Source of the DNA: Ananas comosus
Taxonomy: Eukaryota; Streptophyta; Magnoliopsida; Poales; Bromeliaceae
Length of the DNA: 64,000 bases
Assembly (NCBI RefSeq): GCF_001540865.1
Contig: NC_033622.1
Span: forward strand, 13,770,797-13,834,796
Direction: 5' to 3'
The position numbers and the translations under genes are program-made. Below the pieces are notes generated by a model, which had not been told where the DNA came from, ran no database searches, and was given only the letters and a program-made list of their open reading frames with translations. The stretch's first letter is position 1, and each line of letters starts with the position of its first letter. Shown in pieces: positions 44,360 to 56,811 of the stretch.

Positions 44360-44672
44360 ATGTAGCGTTTGGATTGGGAATAATTGGTGGAACAATCCCT
44401 TATCCCACTTTATATCCAAATATTAATTTTTTATTCGAACAGTAATTCTCGGTTATCTATAATAACTGGATATAATTATTTCCACCAACACCTCTATTTT
44501 TTATATATAACTATCCACTATTTTTCTTATTCCATATTATCTATTCAAACGCTATTTTTCTGATCCCCGGGAACAACCCAATTTTTATCCAAACGCTATT
44601 TTTCTTATCTCCATACTTGTATCTATCCCTATAATACCTAGTTTTTGTTTATACCCGAACCAAACGGTACAT
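44360..44672. mobile_element. Tourist-like MITE, TTA target duplication
   Basis: Ends ATGTAGCGTTTGGATTGGGA and, reversed, ATGTACCGTTTGGTTCGGGT; flanked by TTA (44357-44359 and 44673-44675). Internal CAAACGCTATTTTTCT repeats. Relatives at 7067-7325 and, inverted, in the left part of 7843-8628. Confidence 0.75.
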
Positions 44673-44733
44673 TTAAATATTTACATTCAGAAATGGATCT
44701 ACTTTTTGTGAAATTGCGGTTTTACTTCCTTTA

Positions 44734-44977
44734 GGGGATGTTTAGTTTACCGAGAAATATTTGGGCTAGAAAATACTTTCCCAATGTTTAGTTTTTAGAA
44801 AAAAAAAGGTTTTTCTGCAATACCTTTTTTAAGATTGCATAAAATTATTATGTTTTCACCTTTTGAATTTTTTTTTATACAAACAAAGAAAATTTTGAAA
44901 AATTGGCGTTTTTCATGGGATTTATTTTTTCCTGAAAATATTGATTCTGGAGTTTGTTAAAAAACCAAACACCACCC
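44734..44977. mobile_element. Small MITE related to 9504-9739
   Basis: Left GGGGATGTTTAGTTTACCG and right (reversed) GGGTGGTGTTTGGTTTTTT form imperfect inverted ends. The flanks are TTA and TTT, so the target duplication is imperfect. Confidence 0.6.
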
Positions 44978-45443
44978 TTTCGCTGATCAGAGAAGTTGAC
45001 TATGAAAAAGTGACATCATAGCTCGGTCCACTGCGACGAAGCTGACTCAGAGGCTTATGCCCAATAAAATAAGCCCGGTTCATTGAGCACCGCATCGTGT
45101 CCCTAAATTAGCCCGTATGCGAAATATCCAAAAGCTTTTTTTTTTTTATTCTTTAAGAAAGAGAGCTAGATATTTTGTTTCTTTCTTCTTTTTTTTTTAA
45201 TAAAAATAATAAAATTTCGAACTTTAAATCTCAGTTACGAAACCTCATAGCCCACTAAACGTATCTTGCGACGCCAAACCATCTTGATTACGACCATTCG
45301 CCTCTTCTCCAGCAGAGAGTGTGGATCGTGATCAAGCGGTCCTGGTTCACTCGTGCACGCATCTCGCTTCAATACATAAAAAAAAGATATATCGATTATC
45401 GCATGCAAATTAAATTTTCCAATCGCTACTCTTCTCCTTCAAT

Positions 45444-45448
<5 letters not shown>

Positions 45449-45486
<38 letters not shown>
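45449..45486. repeat. (CT)n microsatellite in the ABC1K 5' leader
   Basis: An uninterrupted CT run ending 4 bp before the ATG of the kinase gene. Confidence 0.9.
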
Positions 45487-45488
<2 letters not shown>

Positions 45489-45489
45489 A

Positions 45490-48400
45490 ATGCTGCTTCT
45501 CTTCGTCCCGTCCCCTCCGCTCTTTCCCGCCAAATTCAAATCCGAAACCCTAACCCCATGGTATGGCTCCCTCCGCTCCCCTCGCCTCGCACGCAGCTTT
45601 CGCCGGATCCCCTTCCCCTCTCCACCCCGGCGGCGGCAGAGGAGCCCTCCGCCGCCGATCTCCGCCGCCGTCTCCGTCGGCTCCGGCGAGGACGACGCCT
45701 TCACCAAATACTCCGGCTATCTATTCGAGGGCGGTGCCTCCTCGGAGGCGGAGTTCTTGGAGGAGTACAACCTCCTGGCGATCACCGCGATCTATCGCCG
45801 GAAACCCTTCTTGGTCCTCCGCCGCTTCGTCCAAATCGGCACCACGTTTGGGCGGTGGTTCGCCTTTAGGTACCTCGATGGCGTGCTGGATCGATCGGAT
45901 GAGATGTTTAAGGTGTTGATTTCCTATCTGATGATCTGTTTTCTCTGTCTCGAGATCTTCTTTGCCTGATGTTTGATTAGGGTTTTCGATTTCTTGGTTG
46001 ATTGCAGATTAGAGCTGCGGAGCTTCGGATGATTCTGCTAGAACTCGGTCCGGTATGTTTCTTGGTTCAGTTTAGCGGATTAGTCTTGTAGTTAGGTAAT
46101 AGTGGTTCTTATGCTCTATGAGCTTGTGAAAAATGCTTCTTCTGTCTCAGAAGAACAAGTTCAACTCTAGATTTTGATATTGAATTCAATTAGAAACCAA
46201 GTCCTTGTAATTCCTCAAAAATTGGAGGAGTCTCATGGCAGGTTGCTGCTAATTTGAAAACGTGTTTGTTGATCTATGAACCACAATCAAATGAACATTA
46301 GTGCTTATTGTTTAGTTTTAATTTATAAGTGCTAAATATAAATGTGGTGGCCAATGTGTTATCTGTTATATTCTGACTTTTATGGTTTCATCCATAGACT
46401 ATTATTACCTATGAAAACTGTTTATTTCTTAATTAGTCCATATTCGCTGTTGTTTCTTATTATTTGGCTTCATTGACTTTTCTAAGGCTTTTATTTTGAA
46501 TAATAGTTTTCAAATATTTCTTCACTGACAGGCATTCGTTAAGATTGCTCAAGCTGTCTCATCAAGGCCAGTAAGTTGGAGATTCTCACTTAAATGAATA
46601 AAAAGCAATGAATTTGGTAGTGTTATTTATAATGACCTTGAGGATCTTATCTCAGATTAAATTTTTGTGGTTTCGTCTTTACACATCTACAATACTTGTT
46701 TGATATACTTGATTTTGGTAAATGTAATTGGAATATACTTGCGCATTATTTTCATATGTATTTAGCAAATCTCCGAAGAATATTGTCATGCTAATGTTCT
46801 CAAAGCTGCAATTTGAACTGTAATCGAAATAGTACCAGCATGGAAATCTGCAACTTAGCTAGCTAATAGGAGGCTTCGAGTAGTTTTGTTTATTCACCAG
46901 GAATGACTTTTAACACTAAAGATCTGATTGAAAAGTAATGCGCTAAGAAATAGGTAGGTCTTAATTAATGATGTCGTGGGAGATGCTACGCCAGTTGAAA
47001 TTTCCAGATTAAATTGAAGTATTAATGTGAAATAGACTACACTGAGGGAGGTTTTTCTTGTTGACTTCCTTTGACTTATGATATTCCACAGGATGTGATT
47101 CCACCTGCATATCTTGACGAGCTTTCATTGTTACAAGATCGTATAGCGCCCTTTTCAACTGAGGTTGGTTTCAATATAATAGAGAAAGAGCTCGGCTTGC
47201 CAGTAGATATGCTTTATTCCGAAATCACACCAGAGCCAATTGCTGCAGCTTCCCTCGGGCAGGTCCTTTTTTTTCTATTATTTAAGTGATACATAAATCT
47301 TAAAGTCCATCGAGAATTTGTCGTCATCAGATATCACAAGTAGTACCCTGGATTATTTATAGGTTTACCAGGCCAGGCTTCGTTCTTCTGGGAAAGTTGT
47401 TGCTGTCAAAGTGCAAAGGCCTGGCGTTCAAGCAGCAATTTCATTAGATATCTATATTCTCAGATATGTTGCAGGACTTGTCAGGAGAGTTGCTAATTTG
47501 AACACAGATCTTCAGGTGATTCCCCAACTTTATGTTTTTTCACCAGTTTGCTCATAGCTGAGTCAAGCTGCATATTAAGACTCTCTTCCACAATAAAACT
47601 CAACTTTCCTTTTTTTGTCCAGCTTTCTGTTTTGTTTTCTGAGGTCTCTGGTTATACATATTTGGGATCTTTATATGCAGGCTGTACTTGATGAGTGGGC
47701 ATCAAGCCTCTTCCGGGTATAGTTTATCTCTCAATGTTATCTTTAAAACATTATTTTGCAGTTCGTAGCATAGTAGTTCTTTGTCATCATTCTACTATTT
47801 AAGCAGAATTATATTCTGATATGTAGCGAACATGTGCGCTTGTTTCGTTCAGGCACGACCTTTTCCACAGTTGTTCTGTCCCAAATTCTTTGCTGTCATG
47901 TACACAGCTGGGCTATAATCTTGCTGAATTTCTGAACTATATAGGCTGTTCTCTTGCACTTTCTTGAGAGTAGTGCTTGCTAGCTCAATCAGTCATGGCA
48001 CTGTGATACTGTGTTGTGATTATGCTTGAAACTTTGTTATCCTTAAAATGTGCAAAAATTAAAGCAATAACCACCTTACCAGCAAGATATCATGATTCTG
48101 ATATGGAGCTTACATATCATTTTGTACCTTTGATAAGGTACAGAAAACTATGATATGGCTAGAATGGGAATAAACAGGTGTCACCATCAGCAGCAATAGT
48201 AAAAAATTTGACTATAAGGTAGACTATAATTTTTTTTCTTTAATAATATTGGGAGCTTGATTCCCTACAATTTAAGTCCCTAAACTGAGTGCGCCCTTAC
48301 TGGACTCGAAACCATCCCCTTGCCCAGACCCTTCCAATGCCTCGAATTTGGAAATTCTAATCATTTGGCAAGGATAAAATTTGACATGGATTTTCAAGAC

Positions 48401-51400
48401 AAGCTTGCTGGAAAAACTTGTAGATGATTAGTTCTTTTCAACTTCTTTCTGTAAATCTTCTTGCGTGAGCATATAATCTCTATTGTGAGAGACACAATTC
48501 GATGCAAAATGTAGGATTTCTGCTTTTTGATCTGTGGTTTGTTTGGAAAGCTTTCTATCATGTTTAATAGAATTGGCTCTCTTTGTCCCAAATTTTATTT
48601 GGTTTGAAGTCTCTTGGGCATACTCTTAGATCTTCACATTGAATACAGGTAAATCACATTTAATGCAGGAGATGGATTACAGGGCTGAAGCAAGGAATGG
48701 AGCGAAGTTCAGGTATTTTGTTTTTGAAGCAATGTTGCAGTCTTTAAGGAAGTCTCACGTATTATTGTTGTAACAAATATTGACTTCCATAATGGTATCC
48801 TAGGCTTGATTGGCTATGGGACAGGTTTCTAAGAAAAATTTTTGAATTCTCATATTTGTGGTGTAATATGCTAATAACAGATGAACTATGTTGTAAAGAT
48901 TGTGAGCCGACCGTTAAGCATACTTAACCGGCAATTGTATTATGTTTGTAAGAACTAGAATATTATAATGAATTTATTGTTATATGTTAATTAGGGAGCT
49001 TTACGGAAGATTGAAAGATGTTATGGTGCCGGAAATGTATATGGAGCAGACTAGTCGACGAGTCCTCACCATGGAATGGGTGGAGGTGCACTCTATAGAA
49101 CTTTTCATTTATCATTTTTAAATGCACCAGAGATAAACAAGGTTTGTGTTTCTCATTATTGTTTTCCTTCTTGTAGGGGAAGAAACTATCTGAAGTTAAA
49201 GATATTTATTTAGTTGAGGTATAAATTCACATAAAAGTGATACTTGAGTAAACTTTTTCTCCCGAAACTTAAAATGTATGCAGCCATCCTACTTTTCTTA
49301 TGCTATTTTTCATGGGATTTGTAACTTTCAGGTAGGAGTCTATTGCTCGCTTTCTCAGCTTTTAGATTATGGGTTTTATCATGCAGACCCTCATCCTGGA
49401 AATCTCCTGCGAACATCAGATGGGAAGCTAGCTTACTTAGGTATACTTCTACTAAATGATGTTTGCTTTAACTCGAACGGGCTGGCTTTTGCACACCTGC
49501 ATTTGCATATTGAACCTTGTTTTTATTAGTCGGGCGTGCTCAGCATCCTTTTTTTTTTTGTTCCTTTTTTTTGTTTCTCGAGATTGCTGCATGCTACTCA
49601 TTAACATGTTTGACATCAATTATTGCTTTGGTGTTACAAAAAAATAACTATACAAACGTAAATTTTTTTTTGTTAGAAACTATATTTAGGTTGGAAGTAA
49701 ATAAAAAAATATGTGCAAGCTAAGATATTGCTAACTTTAAGCGGTCCAGAAAAAGTAGTAAATGATGCTAAAAGCAACCTACAAATTCCCCTTTTATGCC
49801 AATTGGTGCACATTTCTCTGCATCAGATTTTGGAATGATGGGTGAATTCAGACAAGAACTTCGGGATGGATTTATTGAAGCTTGTCTTCATCTTGTTAAC
49901 CGTGATTTTGATGCTCTGGCAAAGGACTTCATTACTCTTGGGTAAGCATCTGTTCTGATCTACAAGTGTCAGTAGAGACTTTAAATCATTTTATTAGCTT
50001 ATCAAGAACTGCATATATCTTGTTGCAAATTACTTGTGAATATGGTCATTATCATGCTATCAGAATCTGAACATCATATTCAGTCATGAAAAATGTAATT
50101 AGCTTATTTGATTAAGAGACTCTTTTGTAAGATTTGCTTGCTCACTGCTGAAGTAATCATTAGTATTTTGTAGGGAACATCAGATGCCCTATGTGTCTTG
50201 CCACTGTATGATGTGTGCGACCAGTCATCTATGTCTTTTACTTTGTTCTGATATTTGATTTATATCTAACAGACTTCTCCCTCCAACTACCCAGAAAGAT
50301 GAAGTTACGAAGGCATTGACAGGTTTTCTCTCTTTGCTTAATTTGGTAATTAAATCTCACAATTCTGACTTAGATTTGGAAGTATTGGCCTTAAAATCTC
50401 TCTTGATCTACTTTTTATCTGTTGCTTTTTCATATAGCTGAATATTTACTAAACTGCTTATATTTGGCTTCAGATGTGTTTCAAAATGCTGTGAATAAAG
50501 GAGTTCGCAATATAAGCTTTGGAGATCTCTCTGGGAATCTTGGGCGCACCATGTATGCTTTCTTTTGTTGAACTCTTCAGTTTCATATTTTAGGCAGTTC
50601 TTCTGATTCATCTATTTCCTTCACAAAGATAAATTCAACATCTTTCTAATACTCTAGAAATGTGTAGCTATTAAACGTGATTAAAATGTCAATTTGGGAA
50701 AGTAGCCTGGTTATTGGAACCTAACTATTAGAAGGGTTCTGTATAGTTCCCAACCAACTGGTTACTTATACATTATTTGAACTGTTAACTAAGGTAGAGA
50801 GAGACAAAACAGACTCCGTGAATGCTTTGTTTCATTAATAAAGAAGTTCAACCTCTGCTTCTGCAAGGTTATATGACTTTTTATTATTCTTATTTATCTC
50901 TGTTAAATTATGAGAAATAGTTGTTTTTCTCCAAAAACTTAAACTATAAGAAAACGGTGTTTTTTAATATTTATATTCACACTCCCCCTCACCTCTAGAC
51001 TTGAGACTTTTTGGTAGGCTTAAGACGTGGACTTAAATTAAATGGGAGAAAATTAAATGAAGTTAGGAGCTTGGCATGATTCGAACTCAAGACCTCTTGC
51101 TCTGATCTCATGTTAAATTTTGAGTAACAACCGTTTCTCTCCAAAAGCTTAAGCTATTGGAGAACAGTGTTTTAAATAATTATATTCTCAATCTCACAGA
51201 TCTCATGAAGAAAATCTTGGCACCTTGAAATAAATAAATGTGGTGCTTTGCAACTGTTATGAAAATTTCATACTTCGTTTGTGCCTTCTCAATTTAGTAA
51301 TAACTGATATGGACAATCAAAATAATATAAGTGACTCAACAGCCTACATGTTATTGTGCCATATGTCAGTATTCACAACCAGATGAGTACATTAGGGAAT

Positions 51401-54400
51401 TAAATGCATTGGCTAGATTGGGGTTTTCATTTCTTTGACAAGGGTTTCTTCAAGATTCTCGTGCATCTTCTACTTCCTTGCAATTACCTTGCTGCAGTTG
51501 AACTTGAGATTATTTGGCTCACAAGATAAAAACTATCTTATATGGATCACAAGATGAAAGCTCCTCATATATAATAAGGAAAAACGAGAGTCTCAACCTG
51601 AATCGCTTTGAGAGGCATGCTAGAACTCAAATATCAGTACATAATTGCAAATCAAGGACCATTAATGAAAAAATTCCTCTGATTTATCAAGTAGCTTTTC
51701 CTATCTTGTTTGTAAAGAATCAGATTTATCTATTACATTTGGTATTTCAGTGGTCCTATCCATTAAAGTGTGGGAGGATCTCTAAAACTGTGCATCGCAT
51801 CTTGTAGATAAAAATGAAGTTTTGGAATTATATCTATACCTTCAGTTTTGGTTAACATACTTCTGCATTGGATTATTATTTTTAGTTTTCTTTTCACTGT
51901 TAATTCATTTCCTTCATACCTTTACCTTTGTGCTCAGGTACAAATTTAAGTTTCAGATACCCTCATATTTCTCTCTCGTCATTCGGAGGTAATAAATGAA
52001 TTGTTAAATTGCTAGAGAAAAGGCACTTCCCCCCCTGACAATGTTAAAATTCTAAGAAGAATGAATATCTTCTTTTACATCAATTTGTTGCTCAAGAGTC
52101 AAGACACAGTCCACTTTCATGTTATAATGCTCAACTTTTCAGCCTTGCTGTTTTAGAGGGCATTGCAATCAGTTTCGATCCAAATTACAAAGTTTTGAGT
52201 AGTTCATACCCATGGATTGCAAGAAAAGTTCTCACTGACAGCTCACCCAAGCTTCGAGCTACTTTGCAGACTCTCCTTTATAAGGTTATTTTTTTTTGTA
52301 TCTTCATTTTCTTACCAATTTGGTGATTCGCATGAGTTAACAACATTATTCTTTTGTTCAGAATAGTTACAGCTTCTCAAAGCGTATCTTTTCTAGAGTT
52401 CTGTCTAAGCACTTCTACTGCAAAATAAAGTCTTTCAAACTAACCATTTGTTTATGTTATCTCAGGACGGTGTTTTCCGGATTGATCGTCTAGAATCTTT
52501 ATTAACAGAGGTTATTTTCATACTTCCTTATATGATACTATATTTGATTTATTTATTTGTCTATCAAAGTAACATGCTTGTTTCTTCTTGGGGCTCTTTC
52601 TTGGTAGAAAGGACTACCATAGGCTGTATGCTCACTCCCACGGACCACACTTTGGTGTAACTGGATAATAACTTTTTAAGCTTCTTTTCTTCCTTTACTA
52701 TTTGTCTAATAAATCTTTTTTCTGAGAAATTTGATTTCATATAATTGTTTTAAGAAATCTTGAGTGGCTTTAAGTGATGTGAGTGAAGTAATATTCTGAA
52801 ATTCTGAGCGGCAGTTACTGGCTTCTCAGACCAAATGAGTTTAAGGTCGTGGGCATTTTTAAAACGAGTTCAAGCCTGATGCTTCCAAAGAATGGCAAAA
52901 AAAAGAAAAAAAGAAAGAAAGAAAGAAAGAAAGAAAAGAAAGTTATTGCCTCTTTATATGTCCAACTGCCTTAGCTTTTCTGGGGTGATAACTGGACTGG
53001 CAGGTTGACAAGCAGGTCTACGAAGCTATATCATTTGATTGACGCTGTGTATTTGACAGTTTAGTGAATCAGAAAAGCTCCGGTTAACATCAGGCACTGG
53101 TGCAACTACAGGAAAAAAAATGTGCATATAACATCTGCTAAAAGAAATGCAAGCTCGTAGATAATGGAGTATGTTAGCACATTGATATGTCTCTATATCT
53201 TGATACTGAACAGCTAGCCAACTGATGAGTGGTAACATCATGATGAATGCCAATCTAACCTTTTGATAGTATCATATGGTTCAATCTATGTATTTGCTTT
53301 GTTGTAAGATAGTACTTGAGAATTCCAAATGTCTCTATACAGTACCTCAACAGACTTTGGCTTGACTTATTTTGCAGTCCCTTCGTGCAAGAACTGAACA
53401 GTCCCTTGTTAGAGGCGAAGTAGAAGAAACTGATTCCAGAGCTGCAATCAAGCAAGTAATGACCTTCACATTGACTGACAAGGTAGCATTGAAATTGTTT
53501 TTTTTTTTTTTCACATTATTGAACTTTTATAACCTTATTAATGATAATCTATCGCAAATGTTGAGTGCTTTCTAGGGTGCTTTTGTAAGGGAGATAATTC
53601 TGCAAGAGGTTGCTAAGGTATATATTTTACTCTCTTGTCGATTAGTCTGCCAATCACTTGTTTGAAAGCATTACAAATTACATACTTCATGTGATAACTT
53701 TTCCATTGCTTGCTTGTGATTAAATTCATGTGTGGACTGGGTATGCTAATGTGCTCGCTAAAGTAGTCTAAGGTCATAAATTTTGATGTATGTTATATAG
53801 CTAAATTTAAGCAGAAGTTACCCATTAGGAGAGAATGATGACAGGATTTTTAAGTAATGAAGAAAGCTATCATGGCTCTTAGGTTGATGAAGAATATTGC
53901 AAGTCTTTTGGTCTGAAGGATTCATGATTCATGAAACTTAACCCTAAGCTCCTTCCTTAGTAGTTATGGCATAAAAGCTCATACTGTTGCCTTAATTAAA
54001 GGTGATCACAAATTTGTCATCATGGTAGAATCTTCCTATCATGTAATTACCCATTTAAGTTGTTCACAGAAATCTAAACATCTAACACTATCCGGGTGAT
54101 GGATATTGCTATTTGAACTGAAGGGTTCTTAGGTAGCATGAGGAATTAATTACATTTTTTTTCTTTTTTCGTGAAGCAACTTTCCTGTTAAGTATCATTC
54201 GTCATCCCAAAACAATCATTGTAATGTGGTTTATGCTTTTTGCGTATGTTTCCTAAAGGCAAAACTGTGGGGTAAAGCAAGTCAAAACAGAGAATCTTTG
54301 CTTCCTAGTGTGTCTCATTTAAAATTTTGTAGTCACTTTTTATTATAAGATGTTTACATAAGTGCGTTCTTATAAATTACCAATATTATTCTCATATACA

Positions 54401-55453
54401 GGGAATAGATGCTCTTGGCATGGCGACTTTGGACACCATTACTTCTACCGCTGCTTCAAGATTGCCATTTGTCATTTCTTATTCATCCTCCTCAATGGGT
54501 CATGAGGATATTGCTAACTTGCAGACATTGCGCCGCCTTCTTCTGCTCCTATCCAAGCTTCAGAAGAATGAGAGTTCAACTGCAGTAAGTTTATTATTAT
54601 CGCAGTAGCATCATTTTTGACAGGTCATGTATCTTTAGTATCGAAATGAAAATGCATCAGAAACTTCTCACAATACCAGAGTTGTTGGCTGTACTTTACT
54701 GATTCAGTTAAGAGTAGGAAGATAGATTTAGAACTCTAGTAGTTACTAAGGAAACTCACAGCTTTTCAGGTTGTAATTTCCGTGGCACATTTGTGTTATA
54801 TAATAAGACATTAATTAGGAATGATAAACAGTGAAAAGAATACAATTTTAGATAAGTTTGCATGTCTGTTGCAAGCAATAATGCTTGAAGGCTAGGTACG
54901 TGGATTACCTAAGATTCCAAATTTTGGAATAACAAAAAAATCAGTTTCCAACACTCGAAAGCACTAGACCTCTCATCAGTTTCTAGTGGAATTTTTGATA
55001 TTTTATCATTCCTTTTATATATGCAGGAAGTAAGATACGCTAATGCCGAGGAGAAGGAAAACAGTAAAGCAGAGGAGGTTTCTCTTGTTCTCTATGAGAT
55101 GACATCTGTTCAGGAGTTTCTGCCTGTTCTCTCTGTCATACCTGAGGTAAGAAGCTACAATACCCTTACACTAAATTTTTTTTAAAAAAAGGAAAAAAAA
55201 AGAAGGACAAGCCTATACATTGGATATGTGCATGTGCATGCTCAACAGATACGCAAGGTGTTCCGAGCTAAATTGGAGTTTATTAAACCTATAATCTCTT
55301 CTGTGGTTAGGTTCTGATTTTCCTATATATAACACTTTTTGGCTGCAGCTGCCATCGGAGTCCCAACAACAGTTGCTTCTTCTCCCTGTGGATTTAGCTG
55401 GCAGGCTTTTATCTCGGGTGGTTGCAAGAACAGTCAGAAGGATTTTCTTGTGA
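45490..55453 (+). CDS. ABC1K3: ABC1/UbiB-family atypical kinase, ABC1K3-like, plastid, 729 aa, 21 coding exons
   Basis: Exons: 45490-45912, 46008-46052, 46532-46570, 47092-47262, 47363-47515, 47681-47716, 48669-48712, 48995-49085, 49177-49218, 49332-49440, 49827-49941, 50273-50322, 50474-50552, 51938-51988, 52143-52284, 52466-52510, 53378-53482, 53576-53617, 54402-54584, 55027-55146, 55349-55453. All introns are GT-AG and the frame closes exactly (2,190 nt). About 60 Arg/Ser/Pro-rich residues look like a transit peptide. Then come [22 protein letters not shown], the KxGQ-type helix as KIAQ (160-163), the Ala-rich loop AAASLGQV (220-227), the ATP-site Lys in VAVKVQRP (K242), the catalytic loop HADPHPGN (365-372) and DFG (385-387). 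A long C-terminal region ends ARTVRRIFL. This matches Arabidopsis ABC1K3, a plastoglobule kinase linked to tocopherol and prenylquinone metabolism; K3 over other ABC1Ks is from remembered similarity. Intron 13 (1.4 kb) carries a repeat insertion. Confidence 0.85.
50901..51197. repeat. ~85-bp direct repeats flanking a tRNA-like fragment, in ABC1K3 intron 13
   Basis: TGTTAAATTATGAG, TCTCCAAAAACTTAAACTAT, AACGGTGTTTT at 50901-50985 is repeated, diverged, at 51111-51197 (TGTTAAATTTTGAG, CTCCAAAAGCTTAAGCTATT, AACAGTGTTTT). Between them, ATGATTCGAACTCAAGACC and TTGCTCTGATCTCATG read, reversed, like the primer/SINE-type fragment at 33913. Possibly a tiny LTR-derived relic; class uncertain. Confidence 0.6.
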
Positions 55454-55653
55454 GCCAATAAAATAAAATAAAATGAAATAAAAACTTTTTTGCCGATTCA
55501 TTGCATTGCTCACTACAAAAGTCCATCGCTTTATATAATTCATTACGAGGATATAGTGCTGTATGAGGGCCAAAGTTTACCTTCAACGTACTAGTAATTG
55601 ATTTTGCGCAACAATTGAACCCACCTCTCTATGCGTAGAAATTCTAATATTCT

Positions 55654-56251
55654 CCCAAATAAGGGCTTTTTTTGCAAATAGCCTCCTGACAAATTTTATT
55701 TACAAAAATAGTCCCGTCCAAAAATTATTTGCAAAAATGGTCCTATTCCTGCCCCGCCAGCATCACGTCAGCGCCACGCGGGCAGGGCGGGCCTAGGTGT
55801 TTAAGTTGAACACGGTGAATCATTCACCGTGTTCAATACAAAATTTTTGTATTTGACACGGTGAATGGTTCACCGTGTCCAATACAAATACCCCAACAAT
55901 GACTAAGTTGGAGGTATTTGTATTAGATACGGTGAACCATTCACCGTGTCCAATTATTTGTATTGGACACGGTAAATGGTTCACCGTGTCCAATACAAAT
56001 ATTTCGATCTTGGCTATTTTCTATTGAACACGGTGAATCATTCACCGTGTCCAATACAAAAATTTTGTATTGAACACAGTGAATGGTTCACCGTGTTCAA
56101 CTTAACCATCTGGCCCAGCCCCGCCCGCGTGGCGCTGACGTGACGCTTACGTGGCGAGGCCAAAGCCATTTTTGTAAATAAATTTTTGACAGGGCCAATT
56201 TTAAAAAAAAAATTTGTAAGGGGCTATTTGCAAAAAAAGCCCCCCAAATAA
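55654..56251. mobile_element. MULE-type MITE with internal hairpin array, 9-bp target duplication
   Basis: The element 55663-56242 begins GGGCTTTTTTTGCAAATAGC and ends with its inverse, flanked by the perfect 9-mer CCCAAATAA (55654-55662, 56243-56251). Inside the outer TIRs are GC-rich inner inverted repeats (CCCGCC...GCGCCACGCGGGC). There are also about six tandem-like short palindromes of the type CACGGTGAAnnnTTCACCGTG, separated by CAATACAAA. No ORF with known domains. It lies 200 bp past the ABC1K3 stop codon. Confidence 0.92.
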
Positions 56252-56811
56252 GGCTGAAAAAGGTGCCTTCTAATAAGACAGCTGTGTTTAACAACCTTTG
56301 AGAGATTCCATTTGTCTTCTTCAGTTCACTTGTTAGTTGCATGAGACGAAAACCAATGACTTAATTTGTTTTTCCCCTAGTCCACCCAAATGATTTCTTC
56401 TGCTTTTATGTCAAACGGTAGACAACAAAGCATTTCTGGACGCCTATGCACCCTAGTGTTTTCCCTCGTTCAGAAAGTTTCAACGAGTGCACGCTGGCAA
56501 TATGTTTTAGCCTGGCTGGCTACAGGAGAAGCCTTGGAGTGAAAATTTACTTTGATTTTATCTATAAACTAGCTTCGCCAGCCACACCTATCAACGTTGT
56601 CATCATCCTCCAATGGAAAATAAGCTGGAGAATTTCTGGGGCAGAATCATTTGGAGCAGCTCTCGGAATTGGAGAGCTTTCACATCTATTTATTCTCATT
56701 TACAAAAGATGGACTCAGCAGGCTGCCATCGCAAAAATTGAATAGATATTTCAAAATTAATTTTAAAAGGGGGTGGGGTACATGATACAATACGATAACC
56801 AGGGATCCCAT
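56252..56811. other. Spacer between convergent ABC1K3 and shikimate kinase 3' ends
   Basis: Some low-AT stretches (56420-56740) give a 99-codon open frame without recognisable similarity or splice support. It probably holds the shikimate kinase 3' UTR at its right side. Confidence 0.45.

Noticed and set aside
56446..56745. 99-codon open frame between ABC1K3 and shikimate kinase
   Set aside because: No similarity or splice context recognised, between two convergent 3' ends; read as non-coding.
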